NCBI GenBank assembly: GCA_030549495.1
Contig: JAUIRK010000964.1
Coordinates: 1-64,000 of the forward strand
Direction: 5' to 3'
Length of the DNA: 64,000 bases
Source: Nectonema munidae
Taxonomy: Eukaryota > Nematomorpha > Nectonematoida > Nectonematidae
Shown here: one piece after another, positions 33,874 to 43,816 of the stretch
Position numbering within the stretch: the stretch's first letter is position 1
Layout: each line of letters opens with the position of its first letter
Position numbers and translations under genes: made by a program
Notes under the pieces: generated by a model
The model's input: the letters and a program-made list of their open reading frames with translations, nothing else
Told to the model about the DNA's origin: nothing
Database searches by the model: none

Positions 33874-36712
33874 TACTATTCATTTTCCTTAATGACATTT
33901 TTATTTAAGACAATTATAAAGCACTAACTCAGCAAATATAGTTTTCTATGCGCAAGTCAGCCAAAACAAAGTGATATAACTTCAATATAAAAGCTTAATT
34001 TTAATATGTTCAATTTTTTATATAAAATTTTTTAAAATGTTCTTTATATAAAATTTTTTAAAATGTTACTTTTTGTATGTTGATTGAAACAATAAAATTT
34101 TTAAAAGTTTGATTATAAAAATTTTCTATATTTGGAAAACAGAACTTATCAAATTTTTTTTAAAACATTTAACAAATCCTTATAAAGAATTATTAATGTG
34201 CGAGAAAAAATTCTATTTTTCCTAAACATAAAAAAATTCTTCATATTTGCTATAAGCTAATCGGATAATGTTGCCGAATCCGTGTATGACCTCTTTCAAT
34301 TTGGTAATTTTTTGAGAATTAAAATGAGAGAAACTAACTGAGTGAAATTTAAAAGGATTGGATCTGTTGTGATGTTTTGCAAAAATGTTTTACCATATTG
34401 GATTCTCTTTTAAACCTAAAAATAATGCGAACATGCATGTCAAAAATATGCTCTCGTATAATAAGCATTTCTATACTAATAACAAAAAAGTTCATCTTGA
34501 CTTTGCGCATCCTCATATAAATACACAAATTTTGTCTTTTTTAACAAAATTTTGTATTAAATAAAAATTTATTGACATGAATTAATTTTTATTTCATCTC
34601 TCATATTTGTTAATTAATCTTTTTGATACTTTCGGCGTTAATTGAAAAATCCTTTCGTTACATTCAAGATTAGCACATAAATATTATAAATATATAATTT
34701 TGATATCACTTAATTCTCTTCATCATTCAATTTCTTTTCAAATAAACATTATGAAATTTGATTCTTGTTTTACTTTAGCTTAAAATTGTATTTGATTTAT
34801 ATTTTAGAAAACTTTTATTTTGTTAATTTCAGGCTTTTACAGTTCTTATAAAATTTTAGCATAAATGAGGCAAAAAAGGCATATTTTATTTTATTTCACT
34901 AAAAATTAAACTTAATAGTATTTTCTGGTGATACTTTTTGAACTGATTTTATTTTGCAATAATTCCTGTCGAGATTGCTTTTATTTTGCAATAATTGTTG
35001 GAAATTAGCAAGGCCTTTGAATGCATAATGTTTAGGCGTATAATTATGATATCAAAAAATATAAGATATGACATTGATAAATTAAAAAACTTCAGTACTC
35101 AGGTTTTTTTGAAACAAAAAAGATATTTTAGTCAATATAAATTATTTTGTTTTGATTTTACGGAAAATGAAATAAAAAAGAATATAAAAAATTTTAATTC
35201 ATAAAAGTATAACATCAGTTTCTATATTTGAACAAAGTTTATTGAAGATAAAAATTTTTGTTTTAATGCTTCCAAAAGACAGAACAAGTATTGCTAAAAT
35301 CCAAATGTGGATAAAGTAGCATTGAACTGATTTGTAGAACCCAGATCTAGTATAGGCCTTTAACTGGCCCGTAATTATGAAAAAAAATTATTTGCCTGTG
35401 ATTTAAAAACTATTTCAGGGGATTGGAACTTTTGAATGAATAAAAAATTAATTTTTTTATACGGAAAATTACTAAAGATAAAAAGAAACATGCCCTGAAT
35501 TTTTTATAATGAGTCAATGTAGAGTCGGATATAATATTTTCAATTTTTTTCAATGGATTTTGTGCATGTTTTCCATTTCAACCAAGTTTTCAGGGATTAA
35601 AAAGTGGCCCTCAAAATCACTTTTGGATCAAACTCTAGCTAAAAAATAAGAAATTCAAAAAAAATATATTTATTAAATTTTAATTCATCAATGAAAATCA
35701 CTGTAGTAATAGATGTAAACATATATTTTACAATCTTTTAGAAATCAAGATTTGTTCTATTATCAAGCTTCGGAATTTCGGAAAACTGTGAGAATTTTGT
35801 ATAAATATATCCATCGAGAAAGGAAGAGAGGAAAGACGGCTGTTCTTAAAAATAATTTAATATTATACCAATTAAATAAACAAAATTAATTTTTGAATTT
35901 TACTTTGTGAAATAATGTAAGAGAAAAATATTTGAAAAGAATCCCGTCTCATCATAGTGGGAACAAAAAATGATCGAAAATAAACTAATATCTATGCATG
36001 AAAATACTTTTGGGTATCATATTATTTTTGACTATATATATTTGAAAAGTTTTCATTATTAATTTTATGAAAAGAATTTAAAAAGTTGGGATTTTGTCAA
36101 TTTAGATTATGACCTGTGAAAATTGTTATGAAGATTGTTTGTTAGTTTGAGCGAAAAATTAAATCTTTATGAAATGGTATATATTCTTTAGAATTAAAAT
36201 GTATTTTGTATGTGGATGCTAAATATAAGAGTTAATAGAATATTTTTTCATTCGTAAATATTCAGATCTTGATTGTTATAACTTGGAAGAGAACGATAAA
36301 ATAAGAAATGCTGATCTAATTATAGTAAAAATAAATGAATAAAAAATTCAAAAATTTTATAAGCGATTTTTAAAATTGAAGTATATTGCCACAAAAATAA
36401 TAATCTTCAACCTTAATCTTCAATAGTTTTCAATAATACGTTTTTATCGAGAAGTGATAATTCCAAATCTAATGTGAAATTAAGAGCAAGAAAGCTTTGG
36501 TGCCAGATTGAATTCAAGCAGGCATCGAGCCAAACCTTACTCTCGCCCCTTACATTACAAATTTAATTAAAAAGTACTTAACTAATTTAAAATAAACACA
36601 CAAATTAAAAACAGATATTAATAATAAAGAAAAAAAGTTAACTTTGTAATTTCTCTTGCTTTAGTTTGAATTCCTTTTAAAATTTAAATGTTTATTTTTC
36701 TTTGAAAGAATA
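33874..36712. other. AT-rich right arm of the large element, no gene
   Basis: I find no supported coding frame in 2.8 kb. A short direct repeat (TATATAAAATTTTTTAAAATGTT) occurs twice at 34019-34066. The 69-residue frame at 34995-35204 is rich in I, K and N and matches nothing known. Confidence 0.4.
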
Positions 36713-36940
36713 GTCTTGAAAAGATAGATAAATAATTTAAAAAACATGTCGGATAAAATAAAAAAACTAGAAAAAAGAGATTTTATCGAATTAAAAAAAA
36801 TCTACTTGAAGATTTATGATAAAACTTTTAGAAAATCTTATATACTATGGTTTAAACTTATTTCCAAATTTTTTTGAAGAAAACTATATTTTTCACGTGG
36901 TTGGCACAAAATACCCTAGTTGGCACAAATTAGTTACTCC
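36713..36940 (-). repeat. Right terminal inverted repeat
   Basis: The reverse complement matches 20541-20770 almost base for base, from GTCTTGAAAAGATAGATAAA inward to GTTACTCC at 36940. Only a single copy is present here, unlike the duplicated left tip. Confidence 0.9.
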
Positions 36941-37106
36941 TGTTGTTAGGGTGTACCTCTCAGCTTAACAGTTGAAGGTCAGGGGTTCGATCCCCAAGGC
37001 TCCCAACTCTAAAAACAAATTCATAAAAAGTGTGATTAACCATCTTAAGCATAATGCGAGCATATAGCCTTACGGCTGAAAGTGCTTTGATATCTCCAAC
37101 CAACCA
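36941..37106 (+). mobile_element. tRNA-derived SINE1, 5'-truncated, with LINE-like 3' tail
   Basis: The head has GTTGTTAGGGTGTACC and a B-box-like GGTTCGATCCCC (RNA polymerase III internal promoter). About ten bases of the 5' end are missing where it abuts the MULE terminus. The tail reads TGCGAGCATAT, then the hairpin AGCCTTACGGCT, then GAAAGTGCTTTGATATCTCC and CCAA repeats. This is the 3' end of LINE families A and B with a different hairpin sequence, so SINE1 was probably mobilised by such a LINE. Confidence 0.82.
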
Positions 37107-38760
37107 ACTATACTAAATTCATATTTACAACAGGACTTAAAAATGATATAAAAAATAGGAGATGTTGTTGTTGTTGTTGTTGTTTTATTTGACACAGCTT
37201 GTAAAATGCAAGGATTTCGAAAGCTGGCATGAGGCTTTTACAAATTTAAGATGATTAATCACAGTTTTTGTGAATTTGTTTTTTTAGCATTGGGAGCCTT
37301 GGGGATCGAACCCCTGACCTTCAACTGTTAAGCTGAGAGGTACACCCTAACAACCATGAGGCTCAAAAATAGGAGAAAAAATCCAGAAATTAGATAAAAA
37401 CATCCAAAACGTATCATTTTAAAATCAATATAGGAGAAAGACAATTTTCAAACATGTTCACAAAGCATATAATTTTTAATACAAATGGGAAGGCTATTGC
37501 AGGTTTTTATGGACTTTTTAATAAAAAATTTATTACTTTTGGCAAATTTGTATCTTATATTTCATAAATGGTGTTTGTTGCGTAAGTTGTGCTGATGAAA
37601 CTGGCGATTTTCACAATAATTAAAATTAATATGCTCCACCTTTTTTTTATATTTCAGATTATTTTTATAATTCTTTTTTCTAAAATAAATAAATAAAAGA
37701 AAAAATAAATAAATAATTTCATGTTTTAGATTTATACATTTATGAACAAAAAGAGATAATTGAATTTGTCTAATTTGTAAAAGATTCGGGATTTTATATA
37801 AACTACGTATATACTCAGCATCCCTATTGAATAGAAATTTCAAAGCCCTGTTTTGTTTTTTCTGTAATGTTGGGAGTTTGGACACATTAGATGAAGACCA
37901 AATAGAGTTAGAGTGAAGAATCTTAGAATGAAAAAGGGCATAATAAATATTTATTTTGGTATTAGTATCAAGAAGATTTTTAATTTTGAACAACATGCCA
38001 AGTGCTATTGAGGTATCTTTTAAAACATTATTGAAATGATTTGAAAAGCTAAGATTAAGATCTATAGTTACTCCTAAATAATTATAAGTATTCGTCCTCT
38101 GAAGATAGTTTTCTCCAATTTTAAAAAAAAGACAAATATTTTTGTTAAACTTACTGAAAATCATATATTTAGAATTTGGTACATTTATATATAGCTCATT
38201 AGTTCAACACCAATTATAAAATTCAGAGAGAAACTTATTAATAATATATTGATCCAAAAAAAGATTTTTACTTCGATACAAAATAGTGCAATCATCAGCG
38301 TACAAATAAAGAGTAAAATCAGAATTTTGAAGAGCAAAAATATCATTAACATAAAGAATAAATAAAAGTGGGCCAAGGATACAGCTTTATGGCACACCCT
38401 TATTTAATTTAGAATACTTAGACGCACAGTTATTTACAAAAACATATTGTTGACGATTGGAAAGGTAACTTTTTAAAAGTTCTAAAAATTTATCTCTAAA
38501 ACCATATCTATGTAATTTAGCTAGTAGGTATTCATAATTTATACTATCAAAAGCTTTTGAAAAATCTATATAAATAATACACGATTCCAAACCATTGTCC
38601 AAGGTCTCTAAATTATAATTTACTAAATTTCCAACAGCTAAATCAGTCGACATACTAGGCCGGAAGCCAAACTGTCTTGAATTGATAATATCAAATTTAT
38701 TTAAATACTGGTTAAAAATAATTTTCTCGAAGATTTTACCTATAAAATGAAGGATGTTAA
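37107..38760 (-). mobile_element. LINE C1, reverse transcriptase core to 3' end
   Basis: A minus-strand Jockey/CR1-type LINE. Frames in order: HFIGKIFEKIIFNQYL, RQFGFRPSMSTDLAVG, IIYIDFSKAFDSINYEYLL (catalytic D), KLNKGVP and the region of YADD as LYLYADDCTILY, then TYNYLGVTIDLNLSFSNH and a thumb (38164-37562). It lacks RNase H. Compared with the copy at 38881-39620, C1 has an extra segment of about 87 bp in the thumb (37631-37717) and a 3' deletion near 37474. It continues a longer element whose 5' parts lie at 39660-39968 and 42430-42880. Confidence 0.8.
37163..37364 (-). mobile_element. tRNA-derived SINE2 with a CAA-repeat tail and 12-bp TSD
   Basis: Read on the minus strand it begins GAGCCTCATGGTTGTTAGGG, carries the same head and GGTTCGATCCCC box as SINE1, then a different body with TTGTAAAA and TTTTACAA pairing, and ends in CAA repeats. 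A perfect duplication AAAAATAGGAGA lies at 37151-37162 and 37365-37376. The related sequence at 38881-38940 shows the same site without the insertion. Confidence 0.9.
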
Positions 38761-38880
38761 TATTTTTTTTAATATTTTTATTTTAATAAAAAAAAAGAGG
38801 GAAGAATAAGAATAATAACACAGCATGGTGGATCAAACCAAATAGGTTATTGTCACACCTATAAAAAAATAGGAACACTA
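38761..38880. other. Junction sequence at the inner LINE C2 insertion
   Basis: About 120 bases of purine-rich and AT-rich sequence between LINE C1 (ending at 38760) and the 3' end of C2 (38881). It could be flanking DNA carried or generated during insertion. No clear TSD beyond GTTAAT was found. Confidence 0.35.
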
Positions 38881-39620
38881 TACTAAATTCATATTAACAA
38901 CAGGACTTAAAAATGATATAAAAAAATAGGAGAAAAAATCCAGATAATAATTATAAAGGCAAAAAAAGAAGTGAGGAACAGTTATATAATAGGATAAAAA
39001 AAACTCCAAAACGTATCATTTTAAAATCAATATAGGAGAAAGACAATTTTCAAACATGTTCACAAAGCATATAATTTTCAAAATATATATATATATATAT
39101 ACATACGTAAAAAAAAGAGAGAAGAAAGCAAATATCAATTATTGCTGATAGAGAAGCGATGAACTGGCGAAAAATTGATGCTGGATGTAGAGATGCATTT
39201 AAAAAAAAAATACAAAAGAGCACGAGTACCAAAATCTCAAAGATATAAAATATAGTATGGGTAATAAATATACTCAAAGACACTAACGAGTTGAAATAAA
39301 AAATTTTTTACATTTACGTTTGAAACTACAAGTGTTTTTCAGAAGCCTAATACAAATGGGAAGGCTATTCCAGGTTTTTATGGACTTTTTAATAAAAAAT
39401 TTATTACTTTTGGCAAATTTGTATCTTATATTTCTTAAATTGTGTTTATTGCGTAAGTTGTGATGATGAAACTGGCGATTTTCACAATAATTAAAATTAA
39501 TTTCATGTTTTAGATTTATACATTTATGAACAAAAAGAGATAATTGAATTTGTCTAATTTGTAAAAGATTCGGGATTTTATATAAACTACGTATATACTC
39601 AGCATCCCTATTGAATACTA
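38881..39620 (-). mobile_element. LINE C2, 5'-truncated copy nested in LINE C1
   Basis: The 3' UTR and the last part of ORF2 (39624-39283) read FNRDAEYIRSLYKIPNLL, then RNIRYKFAKSNKFFIKKS and WNSLPICIRLLKN. They match C1 closely. C2 keeps a 3' UTR segment (39080-39340) deleted in C1 and lacks C1's thumb insertion. Bases 39623-39656 repeat C1's deletion-junction form of the 3' region, so local duplication or gene conversion also took place. Confidence 0.75.
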
Positions 39621-39659
39621 GCATATAATTTTTAATACAAATGGGAAGGCTATTCCATT

Positions 39660-39968
39660 TATGAATTTAGTTAATGAGTCTGTAATTACTTGGATAGCAT
39701 TTATTACCTGATTTAAAGACTGGAATTACTTTAGGGATTTTTAAACTGATTGGATAACAACTTTCAAGAAAAATTTTGTTAAAAAGTAAACAAATATTTT
39801 TAGATAAGAAACTTATAAGAATCATACCGATTTTATTAGAAATATTGTCCCAACCAGCAGAAGAAGATGAATTAAAAAAAGTAGCTGTAATTACAATATC
39901 ATCAAGAGAAATTTCATCAAAAAAGAAAGAATTCATAACTGGGGAGTTATTAAAGCTGGGAAAATAAT
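39660..39968 (-). mobile_element. LINE C1 segment: start of the reverse transcriptase
   Basis: FFFDEISLDDIVITATFFNS, then SAGWDNISNKIG, then YPISLKIPKVIPVFKSGN and CYPSNYRLIN. This is the fingers region, ending in the NYR motif exactly where the frame at 38760 (IGKIFEK) should follow. The 900 bases between are the inserted C2 copy and its junctions. Confidence 0.78.
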
Positions 39969-39984
39969 GACAATTAGATTGATA

Positions 39985-42430
39985 GGTAGTAGGTAGGTAG
40001 GTAGGAGATAACTAAGCACTTTCCAACGTTGGTTGATATGCTTGCATCAATTTCTAACTTCGGGATTTGTAAGGATGGGTAGTGGGTTTAGGATCTAAAG
40101 TAGAAATAAGAAAGCTTGGTGAGGTGAAAGAGTTTAAATTTGGTTGCCTGTGTATGATTATGCAAGGTATTTAATAAAGGTGGAGTTAAGTGTTGGTGGG
40201 TAGAGAGTAATGGTTCTATTATATTAAGGAAAAGTGAAATATGGTGAATGATTTTTGGATATGATAAGTATTTTAGTAGAGAGGAGGGAAGATCTTTAAT
40301 ATATAAATGAATTTTTTCAATGAGTTTGGTTCGTTCTGATGAGAATATTGGGCAATAGAGGATAATGTGAATTGGAGTTTCGATATGAGAGCAGCCGAAT
40401 CTGCAAAAAGGGTTAGAGTGCAAATTAAAATTGTAGAAGTAAGCGTAACAGGGCAATGTGAGGTGAACCATCTTATAATGTTGCGAGGAAGAGTAATGTT
40501 TTTATTTAGTGCAAATTGGTATAAGGGGGTAGATATGTTATTTGAGTAAAGCCATTCGTTTGTAGTTGAGATATTTATGGATGTTTCAAAAGTGGATAGA
40601 GGGAGGGCGTGGGTTAAGACATGTTGTGATATTATGGATGTGGATTTACATAAGAGATCTACTAAAAAATTTTCAAAAGAGGGAGAATGGGCGGGGCATC
40701 AGAATAGTTTAATTGAGAAATGGTTGCTAAGGTTGATTAATTTCTTGGCTAGGTTTAGTGTTGAAAGGGGAATTTTTCTGTTAAGTTATAGGTCTTTTGT
40801 TATGTTTTTTGAGTCTGTGAAAAAGATTATGTGTTTGAATTTGGATGTAAAGAAGGTTAGGTTATCTGGTTGCATGGTGTTAGGAGTGCTAGGGTTTCAG
40901 TTTCGTATGCGGAGGTGTTATTGTCTGTGTGCATTTGTTGTGTGAAGAAAGGAGTGCTTGTATTGTGATTAAAAAAAGCGCATGCAGCGGTTGCTTTGTT
41001 GCGTGATTTTGAACCGTCGGTAAAAATTAAGAGTTGGTGGTGCGCATTTGAGTCGCGTTGGTGTTTTATCGAGTTGAGTGCTAAGAATTTGTGGTGGCAT
41101 ATGTGAGTTGAGTATGGGGTCGATTTCGATGGGTGAACTAGGGAGTATGGGTGTAGGTGTTGTAAAACTTGGTAGTGAGTAAGTTGTGGCATATATTGTT
41201 CAAGAAGGGAATTGAAAAAGGTGAGCGAAGGCGAGGTGTGAGTTGAGTGAAGGTTGGTGAAGTTATGTGTAGCAGGTGTAGAGTGGAAGGTAGTAAGATA
41301 TTTTTTAATTATGTTTTTCTTAAGGTTTAGGTGTAAGGGTAGAGTATGTGTAAGAAGTTCAAGTTTTGCTGTAGAAGTAGTGTGAAATGCGTTTGTTATG
41401 TAAGTAAGCAAAGGCGGTGTATTTGGTTGAGATGGGTTAGTGAGTTTTGGAATTTGAGTGAGCTTCCCCAGACAAGTGAGCCATATTTAGTGTTTTTTCT
41501 ATGTAAAGGGTTAGGCGAGATAGGGCTAATTCGGTGCTTTTATTTGATAAATATGGGAATTGATTTGGGTGTATTAGGTTATTTTTGAGGATGTAGTGGA
41601 TCATGCGTTTTCGTAGAATTTTTTCAAGGATTTTGCCTAGGGTTGGTAATAGAGAAATTGGTCGCCAGTTTTTGATTGAATTGTGGTTTCGATTTGGTTT
41701 GGGGATTAGCACTAGTTTACATATTTTCCAAATATTTGGGAAATAGCTTAGTCTGAGGCAGGCGTTAAATATGTTGAGGAGATGAGGGTGTAGTATGTGG
41801 TAGGCTTTCTTCACGTGTTTAATGGAGATGAAGTCAAGGCTGCTAAAAGATTTAGTTTTCATGGAATCAATGGTTTTGTTTAGTTCTTTGATTGTAATTT
41901 CTGGATGTGAGTTAATGGAGTTATTTAGTAGATTTGTTTTTGTTTCCATTCTAATAAGTGTATGGGTAATATTGTCGGTTACATTAGTGTCGGCGGGAAA
42001 TAGAGTGTTAAGTGAAGGCTGGTTGATAAATATTGAACCTTGATTATTTGAAAGAAGATTAGAGAGTGATGCTGTATGTTTTTTGTGTGTAAGTTTGTTG
42101 ATGATTGACCATGGGTTTGTTGGAGTTTGATTACAAAAATATTTCCAGCCTTGTTTTTTTAGCTCTTTTAATTTCTGATTGATATTGAATTTTAAGGAAG
42201 AAGTAATGTTGAATGTTATTTTGAGAGTTGGTTTTTCTTAGATTTTTTAAGGATTTGCGTAATTGTTGTTTGAGGTTATTTAAAGTACGGTTCCAAAAAG
42301 GAGCGTGCTGTCTTTTAGGAAGCTGGTTTGTAGGAGTTGCTGCGTGAATGCTCGCTGTGATGGACTTATTAAGTTGAAAAGCTGATGTTTCGAGATTATT
42401 TGTTGTATCTGTGGTCAGGGTGATGTTGTC
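39985..42430 (-). mobile_element. LINE family B, RNase-H-bearing, internally deleted
   Basis: It starts (3' end) with TAGG repeats at 39987-40003 and the hairpin CCAACGTTGG at 40023-40032. Upstream on the minus strand are the C-terminal C/H region (40471-40088), RNase H (LLIFTDGSKSRNKATAACAF; 41411-40857), reverse transcriptase fingers (NWRPISLLPTLGKILEKILR; 41949-41437) and the linker (FQLNKSITASIHAATPTNQL; near 42350). The palm with YADD is missing: after LTLYIEKTLNMA the frame jumps to the region before RNase H near 41470. It sits inside LINE C, splitting its linker from its fingers. Confidence 0.82.
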
Positions 42431-42880
42431 TAGCTTCAATGGGATTACCATATTACGTTTACGCTCAAGTAAATTGTTTATAACTTTCCATGAATCCTTT
42501 ACATTATTCCGTAAATTTGAAAACTTTGTACGGTAAAACTCATTTTTTTTATTATACTTACTTCTAATTGACTTGTATAAATCCACGTTTCAAGGGTTCT
42601 GTTTTTCAAGAATTTATGAAACAGCATATCTTTGACTTTTTTAATACTTTTAAGTTCACTCGTATACCGCGTATTCACTTTATGGGATGGATAGGTTCTT
42701 TTTACCAAAGGAAAGCTTATATTAATTATTTTTGTAATTTTTTTATCATTTCATCATAATACTCATTTGCACATTTATTAATGTCAATGAGCCAATCTTC
42801 TATATACAAGTTTGAATAAAAATTCTTAAAATTTTTGTTATTATATATTCTACAGTATTCATCATTTAAATTAAAGCTTT
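42430..42880 (-). mobile_element. LINE C1 segment: linker between endonuclease and reverse transcriptase
   Basis: Reading the minus strand in two frames gives DWLIDINKCANEYYDEM, then KRTYPSHKVNTRYTSELK, then YKSIRSKYNKKNEFYRTK and DSWKVINNLLERKRN. This is the usual linker of Jockey/CR1-type ORF2 proteins. A frame change lies near 42590. The element's endonuclease part is not seen beyond 42880. Confidence 0.68.
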
Positions 42881-43181
42881 ACTTTAAAGCTTTTTTTTTT
42901 ATTTATTAATGTATAAATAAATATATTCAACAATTTTATCCAATGAGTAGAAAAAACTCCATTAATAATTTTTTAATTTTAATTTTAAGATGACATATAA
43001 AAATCAATATTGAAAAGTTAATTTTTTTTTAAATTAAATTATTATTCTTTATGTTTCAAATCCAGTTTTTCATAGCTATAAAGGGCGGAATCAATTAGTT
43101 TTTGGTCAAAAGATAAGAAAAGTTGAATATTTTTTTAAAATTGTATCAAATTTTTAATATATAAATATGCACTTAGTGCTT
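42881..43181. other. AT-rich spacer, nothing recognised
   Basis: Poly-T-rich sequence between the LINE cluster and the minisatellite. No gene or repeat was recognised. Confidence 0.35.
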
Positions 43182-43411
43182 GTGTTTTTTTGGTTTACTT
43201 GCGCGCCTGTTTTTTTGGTTTACTTGCGCGCCTGTTTTTTTGGTTTACTTGCGCGCCTGTTTTTTTGGTTTACTTGCGCGCCTGTTTTTTTGGTTTGCTT
43301 GCGCGCCTGTTTTTTTGGTTTGCTTGCGCGCCTGTTTTTTTGGTTTGCTTGCGCGCCTGTTTTTTTTGGTTTACTTGCGCGCGTGTTTTTTTTGGTTTAC
43401 TTGCGCGCGTG
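43182..43411. repeat. 25-bp minisatellite, 9 units
   Basis: The unit is GTTTTTTTGGTTTACTTG plus CGCGCCT. The first four units have TTTACTT, the next three TTTGCTT, and the last two have one extra T and GCGTG. Because 25 is not a multiple of three and the unit has no stop in any + frame, three overlapping open frames arise. I regard these as artefacts of the repeat. Confidence 0.93.
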
Positions 43412-43816
43412 TTTAATGGCACTCGTGATAAACATTGCTTACTTATTATGTGCATATTGAAACAATGGATTATTATTATTATATAGCTCTCACATCGTTT
43501 GTAAAATATTTTTGATAGGAATTTCATAGCATCTTTGCGTGATGTTTGACTCGAAAGTCTGCATTCCCTCTTATTCTCTTATCTTACATTATCATGTATT
43601 CGAATGATCATTAAATCCTATAATGCGATCATCATACATGTCCTATAAACAATCAGGAACTCTTACTTATAGAAAATTGTTGGGGGGGGGGGGGGCGAAT
43701 GCATTTTTGCTTCCCTCGGATGTGCTCCCCTGATTTCAAATGAATACGGAGATTATGATTATGAAAAACCAGTAGAGTCAATCAATATGTTAGAAAAGTG
43801 ACTATCATTAAAATTT
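43412..43816. other. AT-rich stretch with a 14-base G run
   Basis: No gene was found. A pure G run at 43681-43694 is followed by CGAATGCATTTTTGC and TCCCCTGATTT, resembling the G-rich subterminal parts of hAT-like elements elsewhere in the window, but no inverted end pair was found. Confidence 0.35.

Larger units (their letters stand above)
20393..36940. mobile_element. Giant MULE/Phantom-like DNA transposon (or fused pair) with OTU genes
   Basis: The ends are inverted repeats of about 230 bp: 20541-20770 and the reverse complement of 36713-36940, nearly identical, opening GGAGTAACTAATTTGTGCC. The first 148 bp of the left repeat are duplicated in tandem (20393-20540). Inside are an OTU gene (21968-22903), an inverted OTU fragment (25440-26040), and a PHD-OTU-MULE transposase gene (31089-33873), with tandem arrays and nested debris. 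MULE identity rests on the transposase motifs. The flanks differ (LINE A on the left, a SINE on the right) and I find no TSD, so the two ends may come from different insertions or a rearrangement. Confidence 0.65.

Noticed and set aside
20383-36950. A TSD for the giant element
   Set aside because: Left flank GATTGTTGCG and right flank TGTTGTTAGG share only a 5-base word, expected by chance in such sequence, and the flanks belong to different repeats.
36945-37010. Possible functional tRNA gene
   Set aside because: The B box is good, but the cloverleaf is imperfect (acceptor mismatch, no clear anticodon arm), the 5' end is cut, and a second copy with a repeat tail and TSD shows it is a SINE.
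39985-42430. A TSD for LINE B
   Set aside because: Flanks ATGACAATTAGATTGAT and GATGTTGTCTAGCTTCAA show only weak similarity, so I do not claim a duplication.
43167-43486. Three overlapping + frame ORFs of 78-98 residues
   Set aside because: They are all produced by the stop-free 25-bp minisatellite and encode the same peptide in rotating frames; no sign of a real gene.
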